From assembly GCF_015679185.1 (NCBI RefSeq), contig NZ_CP064939.1, forward strand, positions 62,001 to 126,000: DNA of 64,000 nucleotides, written 5' to 3'. The position numbers and the translations under genes are program-made. This stretch comes from Pedobacter endophyticus. GTDB taxonomy: Bacteria; Bacteroidota; Bacteroidia; Sphingobacteriales; Sphingobacteriaceae. The notes beneath the pieces were generated by a model. That model saw only the letters and a list, made by a program, of their open reading frames with translations. It had not been told where the DNA came from and did not search any database. This document shows positions 53,079-62,984 of this stretch, in pieces; position 1 is the stretch's first letter; every line of letters begins with the position of its first letter.

Positions 53079-53489
53079 ATGGCACACAAAAAAGGAGCCG
53101 GTAGTTCGAAAAACGGACGTGAATCGCATAGTAAGCGTTTAGGTATTAAAGTTTTCGGTGGTCAGTTAGCTATCGCAGGAAACATTATTGTACGTCAACG
53201 TGGTACAAAACACCACCCTGATAAAGGTGTTGGTATTGGTAAAGACCATACTTTATTTGCATTGGTTGATGGAACAGTTGTTTTCAGAAAGAAAGCTGAC
53301 AACAAATCGTATGTTTCTATCCTTCCTTATGTAGAAACAGAAGTAGTTGCTGAGCCAGTAAAAAAAGCACCAGCTGCTAAAAAAGAAGCTGTAGCTCAAG
53401 AAGTTGAGGCGGCACCAGCGCCAGCAAAAGCTAAAAAAGCATCTGCAAAAAAAGAAGAAGCTACTGAAGAAGCTGCACCAGCAGAATAA
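53079..53489 (+). CDS. rpmA: 50S ribosomal protein L27 with charged C-terminal tail
   Basis: The first 88 residues are a normal L27 ([20 protein letters not shown], the ribosomal-centre N-terminus, uncleaved, then [20 protein letters not shown]). About 45 more residues follow, low-complexity Ala/Lys/Glu/Pro ([22 protein letters not shown]), giving 136 residues instead of the usual 85-90. The tail should be disordered. Second gene of rplU-rpmA, 50 bases after rplU, closed by a terminator. Confidence 0.96.
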   Translation: MAHKKGAGSSKNGRESHSKRLGIKVFGGQLAIAGNIIVRQRGTKHHPDKGVGIGKDHTLFALVDGTVVFRKKADNKSYVSILPYVETEVVAEPVKKAPAAKKEAVAQEVEAAPAPAKAKKASAKKEEATEEAAPAE

Positions 53490-53511
53490 TCAGCCGCTAA
53501 ACAATATTTCG

Positions 53512-53542
53512 AAAATCCCGATGAAAATCGGGATTTTTTTTT
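53512..53542 (+). terminator. Terminator of rplU-rpmA
   Basis: Perfect 11-bp stem AAAATCCCGAT / ATCGGGATTTT with a GAAA tetraloop, then a T-run. Confidence 0.92.
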
Positions 53543-53821
53543 GTCTGAGATTTCAGAAAAAACCGCCTTCACAACCGCTGTTACAAGGCTTTAGCCTAAA
53601 CAGAAATTGTTTCCATACGAGCCGTTTGCGATTCGTGTTTTCATGTCATTACAATATTGAATTTGCTATTTATCTGAAAAAAATATTCAATTAAATTTTT
53701 ATACTAAAAATTTTAGTATAGATTTGCTTAAAGAGGACGTTAATATTCTCTCTGATATTTAAATAGATTTTTTCGAACAAATTGGCCCCGTTGTCGATTG
53801 TTTTGCTTATATTTTTGTTCT

Positions 53822-54136
53822 ATGACCGTAACCGTTTTAGCCATATTAGAAACCGACTTTAAACCAGACACCTCCTTGGGAAAAATCATGAATGAGCGGC
53901 TGAAGATTGCAGCAGCAGATTTACAGGATATTCACCTCCAACCGTTGCACGCCATGGGCCAACGTAGCGATGATGTGGTTGTTTACATTAGCTATAACCC
54001 CAAATATAAAATCAGATGGCGTGTGGTGAACGATGTTTCGGAAAATGTAGAGAACTTTGTTGCCCAAACCTGTGGTGAATTAGGTTACATTCAGTGGAAA
54101 ACCAATGCCATCAATATTTTCAGGGGAAGTGAGTAG
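53822..54136 (+). CDS. Hypothetical protein, 104 residues
   Basis: Small soluble protein with alternating beta and alpha segments (VTVLAILETDF, then MNERLKIAAADLQ, DVVVYISYNPKYKIRWRVV, and a helix VENFVAQTCGELG). I do not recognise the family. The ATG at 53822 is chosen over an in-frame TTG 24 bases upstream. The 280-base gap before it is AT-rich and holds only the rpmA terminator and a CTTAAAAT-rich tract. Confidence 0.6.
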   Translation: MTVTVLAILETDFKPDTSLGKIMNERLKIAAADLQDIHLQPLHAMGQRSDDVVVYISYNPKYKIRWRVVNDVSENVENFVAQTCGELGYIQWKTNAINIFRGSE

Positions 54137-54233
54137 ACAGATTTTTGATACTAAGTCCTTATAGTTCTTTTTTCATTACAAAATGAACAATTTGTTTTCT
54201 TGAATGTTCCTTAGTTAAAAGTAATTAATCTTT

Positions 54234-54452
54234 ATGGTAGAGTTAGCTTATAGGTGCAATTTGCCTGGTCACGAGAAACATGTATATACGCTCATGCAAT
54301 ATGGAAACAACGAACCATTTGCCTATATGATAGACGGTGTTGTAATTGGAAGATTGGATAAGGTTGATGGCAACTGGAAACAAGTAGAAGGAGAGCAAAC
54401 ACCAAAAGAAGTAATAGCAGATATAGCTTATTTTTTGGATCATCGGGAATAG
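54234..54452 (+). CDS. Hypothetical protein, 72 residues
   Basis: Short soluble protein beginning MVELAYRCNLPGHEKHVYTL, ending with a helix EVIADIAYFLDHRE. An opposite-strand frame of the same length overlaps it, so the strand is not certain, but this one has an ATG after an AT-rich leader and a more protein-like composition. No family recognised. Confidence 0.45.
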   Translation: MVELAYRCNLPGHEKHVYTLMQYGNNEPFAYMIDGVVIGRLDKVDGNWKQVEGEQTPKEVIADIAYFLDHRE

Positions 54453-55157
54453 TTGATGCAATCCTGAAAGGAGTCGTCTTTTCGAGGGGATAATTTATTG
54501 GATAAAACTCAATATGATTCGATAGCTATCAGACGACGTTAAACTTTGCTGTCATCCTGAGGGGTAATTTTTAACAAAAAATCAATATCAAGTGACGTTT
54601 TTAAGGCGGTCGTCATCCGATAGCTATCGGATCCCGCGCAGGCGGTCCCGAAGCTTCGGGATCAAAGCCTCAGCATAACAAATACCAGCATTTCAACAAG
54701 TTGCATAAATACATTAATGGTATCACCTGACCGGATGGGCAGCAATGCTATAAGTTAAGGATAAAACAAAAAATATTGTCATCCTGATGGGGTAATTTAT
54801 GGGATAAAACTCAATATGAATGACGTTGTTTTTTAGAAAAATACGTTAAGAGGCGTCGTCATTTCGAGCGTAGCCGAGAAATCTTTATTCAAGGTTCAAA
54901 GATTTCTCCTCCATAGGAGCTCCTTTGGAGCACTTCGGTCGGATCCGATAGCTATCGGATGACGATTTTTTTAATGTTTTCAGAAAACGTCAATGGTAGC
55001 GTAGTCGAAGAACTGATAATTTTTATTTTATCCATAGAAAAGGTCTTCGACTGAGTTTATCCTGAGCATTTCGACTACACTCAATATGAACTCGAGGCGA
55101 AAGGCTCAGGCTGACATTTATAAAATAGACTTCGGACTTAAGACTCCTGACTACAGA
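54453..55157. repeat. 700-base gene-free repeat cluster
   Basis: Composed of dispersed elements: TGTCATCCTGA(G)GGGTAATTT...CAATATGAnTGACGTT copies (about 54550 and 54778, partial 54487), three GATAGCTATC palindromes (near 54520, 54620 and 54945), a CCCGAAGCTTCGGG palindrome next to GCGCAGGCGGT (about 54635-54660), a GTCATTTCGAGCG(C/T)AGCCGAGAAATC unit (about 54857) like those in the guaB array, and facing GAGCATTTCGACT half-sites up to 55115. Confidence 0.7.
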
Positions 55158-56249
55158 CTAAACCAAAAACCCTCCGCCCAGCAGATCATTTCCTTCGTAA
55201 AATACGGCTGATTGACCGGGTGCGATCGCCGATACATTGTGGTCGAAAACTACACGCATGTTGTTTTTCTCCTGAACAATAGTGCTTAACATTCCAGCGT
55301 CCTTGTAACGAATTTTGGTAATCACATCGTTCATCGGTTCTTCAATGCTCGAATATTTAATCAGGTTTACGTTTCGAACAAGTGCTTCTCTACGTTCCAG
55401 TTCTTCTGCACGTCCTAAAACTACAGTGTTGCTCTCGGGCAATATCTGTGTCACAAACATAGGCTCTCCGAAAGCTACGCCCAAGCCTTTGCGTTGCCCG
55501 ATGGTGTAAAACGGATAACCCTTATGCTGTCCAACAACCATTCCGTTACTTAAAACGAAGTTGCCACCAGCAACACGATCTTCTAAATCTTCAACTTTAT
55601 GTTTCAAAAAGGCTCTGTAATCGTTATCAGGTACAAAACAAATCTCGTAGCTTTCTGATTTTTTTGCCAGTTCCTCCTGGCCCATATCCAATGCCATTTG
55701 TCTTATTTCGGCTTTGGCAAAGCTTCCTAATGGGAACTTGGTACGTGCGAGGTTTTCTTGCGAAACACCCCAAAGCACGTAAGACTGATCTTTGTTTTCA
55801 TCTTTCCCTTTCGAGATCACGTAGCGTCCGCTATCCTGTTGGCGAATATTGGCATAATGCCCTGTTGCGATAAATTCACAGTCTAGTTTGTTTGCCCGTT
55901 TTAACAGCGCTTCCCATTTAATGTGGGTGTTGCAAAGCACACAAGGGTTTGGCGTTCTGCCCGCTAAATACTCATCAACGAAATTATCGATCACATAATC
56001 GCCAAATTCATCGCGTATATCCAAAATATAATGCGGAAATCCGTAGTTTACGGCAAGCGTTCGGGCGTCATTTATACTATCTAACGAGCAACAGCCGGTT
56101 TCCTTGCTGCTACCTCCCGATGAGGCATAATCCCAGGTCTTCATGGTTAAGCCAATTACCTCATAACCTTGCTCGTGCAACATTACAGCCGCTACCGAAC
56201 TATCAACCCCGCCACTCATGGCCACCAGAATTCTACCGTGTTTACTCAT
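55158..56249 (-). CDS. mnmA: tRNA-specific 2-thiouridylase
   Basis: Thiolates U34 of tRNA-Lys, -Glu and -Gln using sulfur relayed from a cysteine desulfurase such as the IscS encoded at 7.8-9.0 kb. The 363-residue protein has the PP-loop AMSGGVDSSVA (10-20), the catalytic-cysteine loop NPCVLCNTHIKW (Cys103) and the second active cysteine Cys204 in SYEICFVPDND, with a C-terminal beta-barrel (about 250-363). The order and length match MnmA. A TATTTTTG -7-like box lies at 56267-56274. Confidence 0.96.
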   Translation of the reverse strand: MSKHGRILVAMSGGVDSSVAAVMLHEQGYEVIGLTMKTWDYASSGGSSKETGCCSLDSINDARTLAVNYGFPHYILDIRDEFGDYVIDNFVDEYLAGRTPNPCVLCNTHIKWEALLKRANKLDCEFIATGHYANIRQQDSGRYVISKGKDENKDQSYVLWGVSQENLARTKFPLGSFAKAEIRQMALDMGQEELAKKSESYEICFVPDNDYRAFLKHKVEDLEDRVAGGNFVLSNGMVVGQHKGYPFYTIGQRKGLGVAFGEPMFVTQILPESNTVVLGRAEELERREALVRNVNLIKYSSIEEPMNDVITKIRYKDAGMLSTIVQEKNNMRVVFDHNVSAIAPGQSAVFYEGNDLLGGGFLV

Positions 56250-56354
56250 CTTTAAATAATAGGATGCAAAAATAAGGTTTATTTAATTGAAATCATTTAA
56301 GGCAAGTCAGTTACTTGTAAAAACAAATCAACGGTTTAACAAATCAATTAGAAG

Positions 56355-58259
56355 CTATAAAAGGGTATTTGTAAACTTCATTTTAATGCCGCTCTGGAAA
56401 TTTTGAATCGTTTTGAAAATTTCGATCAGCGTAACCTTATCAATCTTTGTTAAACTGTTCACCTCGATAAAGTTATTGGGGGCAATTTGATTATTTAATA
56501 TTTGTTGCGCCTGGTTTTTTAGTCTCAAACCCATTAAGTAATAGTACGATTGCATCAGCTCGTTATATTGAGTTTCATTGAAAATGCCAAGGTCTTTTAA
56601 TGCACTCAGCCTTTCGCCGGTATTTTCTTTCTGAAAAATTCTATTTTGAAGTGCATACACGCGAACCAAATCTACGATAGGTGTCATGGCCGTTTTGATA
56701 TCGAAGCCTTGCTTGCTTTCGAGTTTTTGCGTTTTAATGTTCTTGAAATAGGTGAGGGGCGGTTCGTACAAAAGCGCATTTTTGGCCAGATACAGATAGA
56801 ATTTTTCAATAGGTTTTTTCAGTTCCTCATCTACAGCGAGCCTCAACTGCTCCATAATATCCGGGTCGCCGTAAATTGCCCGGCAGTCGAAAAATGCGGC
56901 AAATTTAACAGCAGCTTCCGGCACCGCTTGTTCTATCCAGTTTTTGTAGTTGTATATCCAGTGCGAAAGTGAATGCGTCCAATTGGGGTTTGTGGCCATG
57001 TAATCGCCATCGCAGTACACAAAACCTACATAATTTAGCCGATCTGAAACCTGAGTGGCCAGATCAAGAAAATACGCTCGAACCATTGCCCGCTTTTCTT
57101 CGGGCGTATCTTCGTAAATGATCGCATTATCCTGATCAGTTTTAAGGCTCAATTCTTTCCTGCCTTCACTGCCCAACACCATAAAGACAAACTTTGCGGG
57201 CGGAGGTCCCAATTTGGAAATCACATCGTCGATAATTTTGTTCGAGATCGTGTCGGCAATGGTGGTAACCACTTCGTTAACAATTTGCGCATGTACACCT
57301 CTGCCCAGCAGCTGGGCCACAATTTTGGGTGCCTTTTGCCATTTAGCTCTTAAATCAGCGATGTTTACTGCCGATTTAACGGACTGAATGAATACCAGCG
57401 GCGATTGCGCCTGCTCACTCAAAAGCCTGTTCCGGCTTAAAAAGCCCACATAATCACCGCCTTGTTTTACCAAAAGGTAACGCGATTTGCTGCTGAACAT
57501 GAGTAAGATGGCCTCGTAAACATATACGTGATCGAAGATGCTAACAATGTGTTCATCCATCACCTCACTAATTGGTGCTTGCGGATCGAGCTTGTTGGCT
57601 ATCACGCGGTCACGCAGTGTAATGTCGGTAACAAAACCCAGATATTCATTATTGTCTTGTGCGACGAATAAACAACTAGTTTTATTGTCGGCCATTTTTT
57701 TTGCCGCCTCGAAAATTGGCGTTTCAGGTGTGCAGCTAACTATTTTCCGGTAGGTAATATCGCTTATCCGGGCACTGTAAAGTTGATCGGTAAATAAGTA
57801 ATTGTCTTCTAACGAGCTGCTTTGGCGGTAGCGTTGCGCAAATTCCTCATCGAGCATTTTTTTGCCAAACTCTGTTGCAAAATAATCGAAGAACTCGCCG
57901 AAATCGGTACATAGTTTTTTGAACTCTTTGCGTGCCAAAAAGTAGGTTTTGGTTCCTTTTTTAGCTTCAACCTGTGTTAACGATTTCTTTTTGTTGAACA
58001 GGATGGATATTGCACCAAATGTTTTGCCCCGATGATAACTTTCTGCATTTATTTTATGCTTCGCAGCATCTAAGAAGTAACTTTCGAGCGTTCCGTATAC
58101 CACAATTTCAACGCCTTTCATTTTTTGCGATGATGCATACAGCTTCGTGTCTTCTGCAAATTCGTTAACTTCTAAAACTGCGGCCAGCTTATCAAGTATT
58201 TCGTTGGGAAGATTTTGATAAGGTGCGGTATTTTTTAAAAAGATCAGTTTCTCGTTCAT
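56355..58259 (-). CDS. DUF294 nucleotidyltransferase with cNMP-binding and CBS domains
   Basis: 634-residue cytoplasmic regulator-like protein. In order: a cyclic-nucleotide-binding fold (about 10-135), a CBS pair (about 165-290), a GlnD-like nucleotidyltransferase core with MVLGSEGRKELSLKTDQDNA (about 350-385) holding the GS..R.E and D.D metal-binding residues, and a helical C-terminal DUF294 domain (to 634). It starts 3 bases after the exonuclease gene ends, so they form one operon. Such cNMP-CBS-NTase proteins recur beside a DnaQ-like exonuclease in several phyla but have no settled function; nucleotidylation of a protein in response to a nucleotide signal is a guess. Confidence 0.82.
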   Translation of the reverse strand: MNEKLIFLKNTAPYQNLPNEILDKLAAVLEVNEFAEDTKLYASSQKMKGVEIVVYGTLESYFLDAAKHKINAESYHRGKTFGAISILFNKKKSLTQVEAKKGTKTYFLARKEFKKLCTDFGEFFDYFATEFGKKMLDEEFAQRYRQSSSLEDNYLFTDQLYSARISDITYRKIVSCTPETPIFEAAKKMADNKTSCLFVAQDNNEYLGFVTDITLRDRVIANKLDPQAPISEVMDEHIVSIFDHVYVYEAILLMFSSKSRYLLVKQGGDYVGFLSRNRLLSEQAQSPLVFIQSVKSAVNIADLRAKWQKAPKIVAQLLGRGVHAQIVNEVVTTIADTISNKIIDDVISKLGPPPAKFVFMVLGSEGRKELSLKTDQDNAIIYEDTPEEKRAMVRAYFLDLATQVSDRLNYVGFVYCDGDYMATNPNWTHSLSHWIYNYKNWIEQAVPEAAVKFAAFFDCRAIYGDPDIMEQLRLAVDEELKKPIEKFYLYLAKNALLYEPPLTYFKNIKTQKLESKQGFDIKTAMTPIVDLVRVYALQNRIFQKENTGERLSALKDLGIFNETQYNELMQSYYYLMGLRLKNQAQQILNNQIAPNNFIEVNSLTKIDKVTLIEIFKTIQNFQSGIKMKFTNTLL

Positions 58260-58262
58260 GCT

Positions 58263-58925
58263 TTAAAAAGAGAATAAGCGGCTCAAAAAGTTTTTTGCTG
58301 GTACATTTTGGCTGATGTCGAATTCATTGTTCTGTCGGTAAATTGTTTCTTCGGAAATGGCTCCCGTTTCGAGCAGGTAGAAAAATATTTTAGCGGTGTT
58401 TATGGCATCGGCCATTGCATTATGAAAGTTTTCGGGCGGCTGGTTAAAAAGCTCTTCATAAAATTGATTTAACTTCAAAAGTTCAACGCCAGGTGTTCTC
58501 ACAAACGGGGCGCTGGCTTTCATGGTGCAAAACGTGGGTAAGTTTTTCAGTGGACTTTGCATACCGATACGCTCAAACTCTACGTTGATCATGTGGTAAT
58601 CGAACTCAATAAAATGTCCGATAACCAGTGGTTTGTAACTCAGGAGGTCGCGATTTAGCGAAGTGAAAGCCACCTCTTTTGACGTGCCATTGGCCATCAA
58701 AAACGCTTCGGTAATATGATGTATTTTTTGCGATGATTTTTCAATCTTAAAATCGGCACACTTGATATAATAATTTTCCCTTTTTACCTCCTTGTTTTCG
58801 CTATCGAAAAGAATCCAGGCGATTTGAATAATATGAGGCCAGTTTTTTTCTTTGTAATAAGGTGCCGACCAGTTTTTTGGCAAACCAGATGTTTCGGTAT
58901 CTATTATTAAGAAAAAGTTTTGCAA
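58263..58925 (-). CDS. DEDD 3'-5' exonuclease (DnaQ-like)
   Basis: 220 residues with the ExoI motif FLIIDTETSG (Asp9, Glu11), ExoII around GHFIEFDYHMI, and the ExoIII region ENFHNAMADAINTAK with the terminal Asp and His-type base. The first in-frame start is a TTG at 58925; no ATG precedes the DxE motif. It could proofread or trim RNA/DNA 3' ends; linkage to the DUF294 gene (3-base gap) suggests a shared role rather than replication proofreading. Confidence 0.82.
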   Translation of the reverse strand: MQNFFLIIDTETSGLPKNWSAPYYKEKNWPHIIQIAWILFDSENKEVKRENYYIKCADFKIEKSSQKIHHITEAFLMANGTSKEVAFTSLNRDLLSYKPLVIGHFIEFDYHMINVEFERIGMQSPLKNLPTFCTMKASAPFVRTPGVELLKLNQFYEELFNQPPENFHNAMADAINTAKIFFYLLETGAISEETIYRQNNEFDISQNVPAKNFLSRLFSF

Positions 58926-59038
58926 GGTGATATTTGTGTTAGTGTTCGAAATCAGGATGAACCAATCAGCTAATCAAATATAGAAATAAAATATAAGCGA
59001 ACGCTATATTTTAACGGGGGGGAGGCAATTGCTATTTC

Positions 59039-59071
59039 AAACCTATGAGGCGTTTACCTCCCCATAGGTTT
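59039..59071 (-). terminator. Possible terminator after glpF
   Basis: AAACCTATG / CATAGGTTT hairpin with an inner AGG/CCT pairing, 13 bases beyond the glpF stop; no strong T-run follows, so termination is uncertain. Confidence 0.4.
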
Positions 59072-59083
59072 ACAAGGGTGTGT

Positions 59084-59821
59084 TTACATATTTAAGGCAC
59101 AAAAAAGCAGTGCGGCTAAAATGGAGCCAATTATCGGGCCGATTATTGGCACCCAGGCGTATCCCCAGTCGCTACCGCCCTTGCCTTTCATTGGTACCAG
59201 GGCATGCACAATTCTTGGCCCCAGGTCTCTTGCCGGGTTTATTGCGTAACCTGTGGTTCCGCCGAGCGATAGACCAATAACCCACACCAAAAAGGTTACC
59301 GGTATTGCGCCCATTGAGCCCAGGCCAATTGGTGTAGCACTTTCTTTTGGCCCCATACTGGCATCGGTAAAATGAAAAATCACCAAAATTAATACGAAGG
59401 TACCGATGATTTCTGAAAGGAGGTTCGACATTTTATTTCTAATTGCGGGCGCAGTGGCAAATGGTGCCGCTTTTAATGCCTGCTCTTCGGTTGCGTCGAA
59501 ATAATCTTTATACATTATCCAAACCAAAAAAGAGCCCAACATTGCTCCGCCAATTTGCGCAAGGATGTAAAAGGGAACCAAATGCCAATCGAAACCTTTT
59601 CCGATGGCAAGGCCAAGTGTAACGGCAGGATTTAAGTGTGCGCCGCTGGATGGGCCAGCAATTACTACACCGATAAATACCGCTAGTGCCCAGGCGGTTG
59701 TAATTACCATCCAACCTCCTCCGTTTCCTTTTGTTCCTTTAAGTACTACGTTGGCCACAACGCCATTTCCAAGAAGAATCATCAACGCTGTGCCAATAAA
59801 TTCTGCTAGATATACATTCAT
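59084..59821 (-). CDS. glpF: Glycerol uptake facilitator (aquaglyceroporin)
   Basis: 245-residue MIP-family channel with six membrane helices and the two half-helix pore motifs: the first NPA as HLNPAVTLGLA (about residue 65) and the second as AINPARDLGPR (about 198), where the Asp after NPAR is typical of glycerol-conducting members. Last gene of glpD-glpK-glpF; the 55-base gap after glpK shows no terminator. Confidence 0.95.
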   Translation of the reverse strand: MNVYLAEFIGTALMILLGNGVVANVVLKGTKGNGGGWMVITTAWALAVFIGVVIAGPSSGAHLNPAVTLGLAIGKGFDWHLVPFYILAQIGGAMLGSFLVWIMYKDYFDATEEQALKAAPFATAPAIRNKMSNLLSEIIGTFVLILVIFHFTDASMGPKESATPIGLGSMGAIPVTFLVWVIGLSLGGTTGYAINPARDLGPRIVHALVPMKGKGGSDWGYAWVPIIGPIIGSILAALLFCALNM

Positions 59822-59876
59822 GTTCTTATATTTTAAGCTTCGACCTTAAGATCTTAAGCAGTAATTAGTGGATGTT

Positions 59877-61367
59877 TTAATCTTCGGCGTTTACGCGTGC
59901 GGCCTTCACTGCCCTGTTCCAGCCTTTAATTCGTTGCGAGTTATCGATTCCATCTTCGGCACTAAAAGTCTTGTTAATTTTCCATTGCGATCTGATCTGA
60001 TCAATACTTTCCCAATAGCCGGTAGCCAAGCCAGCGAGATATGCGGCTCCAATGGCGGTAACCTCTGTTACTTCGGGCCTTACCACCTTGCATTTTAGCA
60101 GATCGGCCTGAAACTGCATCAGTAAATTGTTGGCGGTTGCACCACCATCAACACGCAGTTCGGCAATTTCTACGCCTGCATCGGCTTCCATTGCCTTTAG
60201 AACGTCCATGGTTTGGTAAGCAATGCTTTCGAGGGCGGCACGGGCGATGTGCGATTTGTTTGTGCCACGGGTTAGCCCGGTTATCGTTCCACGGGCATGC
60301 TGATCCCAGTGTGGTGCGCCCAAACCTGCAAATGCCGGTACAACATATACGCCATCGGTATCTTTAACCTTTTGCGCCAGTGTTTCTACGTCGGCCGATT
60401 TGGAAATCAGTCCCATTTCGTCTCTTAGCCATTGTACCACCGCTCCACCGATAAAAATACTTCCCTCTAAGGCGTACTGAATATCATCCTTTATTTTCCA
60501 GGCGATTGTTGTGAGTAAGTTATTGTTCGAAATTTTCGGTTCAGCGCCGATATTCATCAACATAAAGCAACCCGTGCCATAGGTGTTTTTCACCATGCCG
60601 ACTTTTGTGCACATTTGGCCAAATAGTGCCGACTGCTGATCGCCGGCAATGCCTGCAATTGGGATTTTAGCTGCAAGGATTTTGCCTGCCGTTTCGCCGT
60701 AAACCTCACTCGATGATTTAACTTCGGGCAGCATCGATTTGGGAATGCCGAATTGAGCCAATAATTCATCATCCCAACTCAGCGTGTGGATGTTGTAAAG
60801 CATGGTACGCGATGCATTGGTTACATCGGTAACATGTACTTCCCCGGCAGTTAGTTTCCAAATCAACCAACTATCAATGGTACCAAAAGCAAGCTTTCCG
60901 GCTTCGGCCATTTCTTTGGCCCCTGCTACGTTTTCTAAGATCCATTTGGCTTTGGTTGCCGAAAAGTAAGCGTCGATAATGAGACCTGTTTTTTCCTGAA
61001 TTTTTGGTGCCAGTCCTTGCCCTTTAATTTCATCGCAATAAGCAGCCGTTCGTCTGTCTTGCCAAACAATTGCATTGTAAACCGGTTTTCCTGTTTCTCT
61101 GTCCCAAACCACGGTGGTTTCTCTTTGATTGGTAATGCCTATTGCGTCGATATCTGTTGCCGATAACCCTGCTTTAACAATTACCTCGGTAGCAACGGCA
61201 AGCTGAGTTGACCAAATCTCTAACGGATCGTGTTCTACCCAGCCGGGTTGAGGATAAATTTGGGTAAACTCCCTTTGTGCTATGGCAACAATCTCGCCAT
61301 CGTGATTAAAGATAATAGCCCTCGAACTTGTGGTTCCTTGATCGAGTGACAGAATGTATTTACTCAT
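59877..61367 (-). CDS. glpK: Glycerol kinase
   Basis: Phosphorylates glycerol to glycerol 3-phosphate with ATP. The 496-residue FGGY-family kinase begins [15 protein letters not shown] and shows [14 protein letters not shown], the glycerol site around DQQSALFGQ and the FGGY signature [13 protein letters not shown] with [10 protein letters not shown]. Middle gene of the operon, 15 bases after glpD. Typically co-induced with the transporter by glycerol 3-phosphate via the divergent DeoR-type regulator (inference). Confidence 0.97.
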   Translation of the reverse strand: MSKYILSLDQGTTSSRAIIFNHDGEIVAIAQREFTQIYPQPGWVEHDPLEIWSTQLAVATEVIVKAGLSATDIDAIGITNQRETTVVWDRETGKPVYNAIVWQDRRTAAYCDEIKGQGLAPKIQEKTGLIIDAYFSATKAKWILENVAGAKEMAEAGKLAFGTIDSWLIWKLTAGEVHVTDVTNASRTMLYNIHTLSWDDELLAQFGIPKSMLPEVKSSSEVYGETAGKILAAKIPIAGIAGDQQSALFGQMCTKVGMVKNTYGTGCFMLMNIGAEPKISNNNLLTTIAWKIKDDIQYALEGSIFIGGAVVQWLRDEMGLISKSADVETLAQKVKDTDGVYVVPAFAGLGAPHWDQHARGTITGLTRGTNKSHIARAALESIAYQTMDVLKAMEADAGVEIAELRVDGGATANNLLMQFQADLLKCKVVRPEVTEVTAIGAAYLAGLATGYWESIDQIRSQWKINKTFSAEDGIDNSQRIKGWNRAVKAARVNAED

Positions 61368-61382
61368 ATTGGGATGATTTGG

Positions 61383-62984
61383 TTAGTATGATGAGGTTAA
61401 GATTTCCGCCTGGTTGTATTCATTTGTAAGATGGATATAACCATCGGCTAATTTATTAAATGTTTCGATTTGATTCGTTTTCCAGGCATCATTTGTTGAT
61501 AACTCGTTCGCCAGAAGCGACGCAACTTTTGGCGCCATTTCTTTTGCGGCACGTGCATCGATAAACAAAACCCTTAACCTTCGACTTAAAATGTCTTCAA
61601 CGGTTTCGGCCATTTCATTTCTAACAGCCCAAATTACCTCTGCCAACTGATAGGGGAACTTTGGATGGAGTTTTTGAGTTAGCTCGGGATTGCTTTTCAT
61701 TAAACTTTCGATTCCTCGTCGATCCGAACCATAAATATTCAAATGATGTTCGTCGGTAGCATCCGTACAACCATGAATAGGCAGGTTTTTAGTTGCGCAT
61801 GCTTTCGGCTGCAACGCGGCATGCGTAATCGCAAGGTCCACTGTTTCCTCTGCCATTTTTCGGTAAGTTGTCCACTTGCCGCCTGTAATGGTGATTAATC
61901 CCTGGGCTGAAACAACCAGTTTATGATCGCGGCTAATTTCTTTGGTGCTATTGCCATCGCTGTTTGTGGGTGCAGCAAGCGGCCTAAGGCCCGAGAAAAC
62001 ACTCAAAATATCGGTTTCGGTTGGTTTCTTATTTAAATAAGCCGCCGCCGTGTTCAAAATAAAGTCTATTTCCGTTTTAAGCGCCCGCGGTTCCAGGCTG
62101 TGTTCGTCCAGTGGTGTGTCAGTTGTTCCCACCAGCAGATGTTCGTGCCATGGCACAGCAAAAAGTACCCGCCCATCTGAAGTTTTTGGAATCATCAATG
62201 CCGATTCGCTATTTAAGAACTCTTTTTTCAATACAATATGTACACCCTGGCTTGGGCGCACCATTTTCTTTGAGCTAGGATTACTCATCTGCAAAATATC
62301 GTCAACAAACACACCTGTTGCATTAATTACCACTTTACCAGTAAACTTTGCTTTCTGCGCCGTAATTAAATCTTCCGTTTCTATTCCCCCAATACTTTGA
62401 TCGTTGTTTTTTACAAGCCCGATTACCTTGGTGTAAGTTAGCAGCGTTGCGCCTTTTTCTACCGCCGTTTGTGCAATGTTTACGGCCAGCCGTGCATCAT
62501 CAAACTTGCCATCGAAATAGCTTATGCCACCTTTAAGCCTTTTTGCTTTAATTCCGGGCATTTTAGCAAGCACCTGCTCTTTTGATAAGAATTTAGATTT
62601 GCCAAAACTGTATTTTCCGGCAAGCCAATCGTAAATAGAAAGCCCCGCCAGGTATTTGGCTACTGAAAACCAGCTGTAGCAGGGGATAACGAACTCTTCC
62701 TTGTTAACCAAATGTTTTGCATTTTGTTGCAACAATCCACGCTCTCGCAGTGCGTGTTTTACCAAACCAACATCACCTTGTGCCAAGTAACGAACGCCGC
62801 CATGAACAAGTTTTGTGCTTCGGCTGGAGGTGCCCTTTGCAAAGTCTGATTGCTCTACCAACAGCGTTTTATAGCCGCGGGTTGCGGCATCTAAAGCAGT
62901 GCCTAAGCCGGTAGCGCCCCCACCAATTATAATGATGTCCCAGGTGGTGTTTTCAGCGATTTGATGTTGGTGGAATCTTTTCAT
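61383..62984 (-). CDS. glpD: Glycerol-3-phosphate dehydrogenase (FAD-dependent)
   Basis: Oxidises glycerol 3-phosphate to dihydroxyacetone phosphate and passes electrons to the quinone pool. 533 residues with the FAD-binding IIIIGGGATGLGTALDAATR, the substrate-side GTSSRSTKLVHGGVRYL signature, and the C-terminal DAO_C domain (about 400-520). The ATG at 62984 (MKRFHQHQIAEN) is chosen; an in-frame ATG 51 bases upstream would add residues unlike the family's N-terminus. First gene of the glp operon, facing the DeoR-type gene. Confidence 0.94.
   Translation of the reverse strand: MKRFHQHQIAENTTWDIIIIGGGATGLGTALDAATRGYKTLLVEQSDFAKGTSSRSTKLVHGGVRYLAQGDVGLVKHALRERGLLQQNAKHLVNKEEFVIPCYSWFSVAKYLAGLSIYDWLAGKYSFGKSKFLSKEQVLAKMPGIKAKRLKGGISYFDGKFDDARLAVNIAQTAVEKGATLLTYTKVIGLVKNNDQSIGGIETEDLITAQKAKFTGKVVINATGVFVDDILQMSNPSSKKMVRPSQGVHIVLKKEFLNSESALMIPKTSDGRVLFAVPWHEHLLVGTTDTPLDEHSLEPRALKTEIDFILNTAAAYLNKKPTETDILSVFSGLRPLAAPTNSDGNSTKEISRDHKLVVSAQGLITITGGKWTTYRKMAEETVDLAITHAALQPKACATKNLPIHGCTDATDEHHLNIYGSDRRGIESLMKSNPELTQKLHPKFPYQLAEVIWAVRNEMAETVEDILSRRLRVLFIDARAAKEMAPKVASLLANELSTNDAWKTNQIETFNKLADGYIHLTNEYNQAEILTSSY

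Noticed and set aside
54243..54461. Opposite-strand 72-residue frame over the small hypothetical gene
   Set aside because: Its composition (Phe/Tyr/Ile-rich, low charge) is typical of an antisense shadow; the plus-strand frame is more protein-like.
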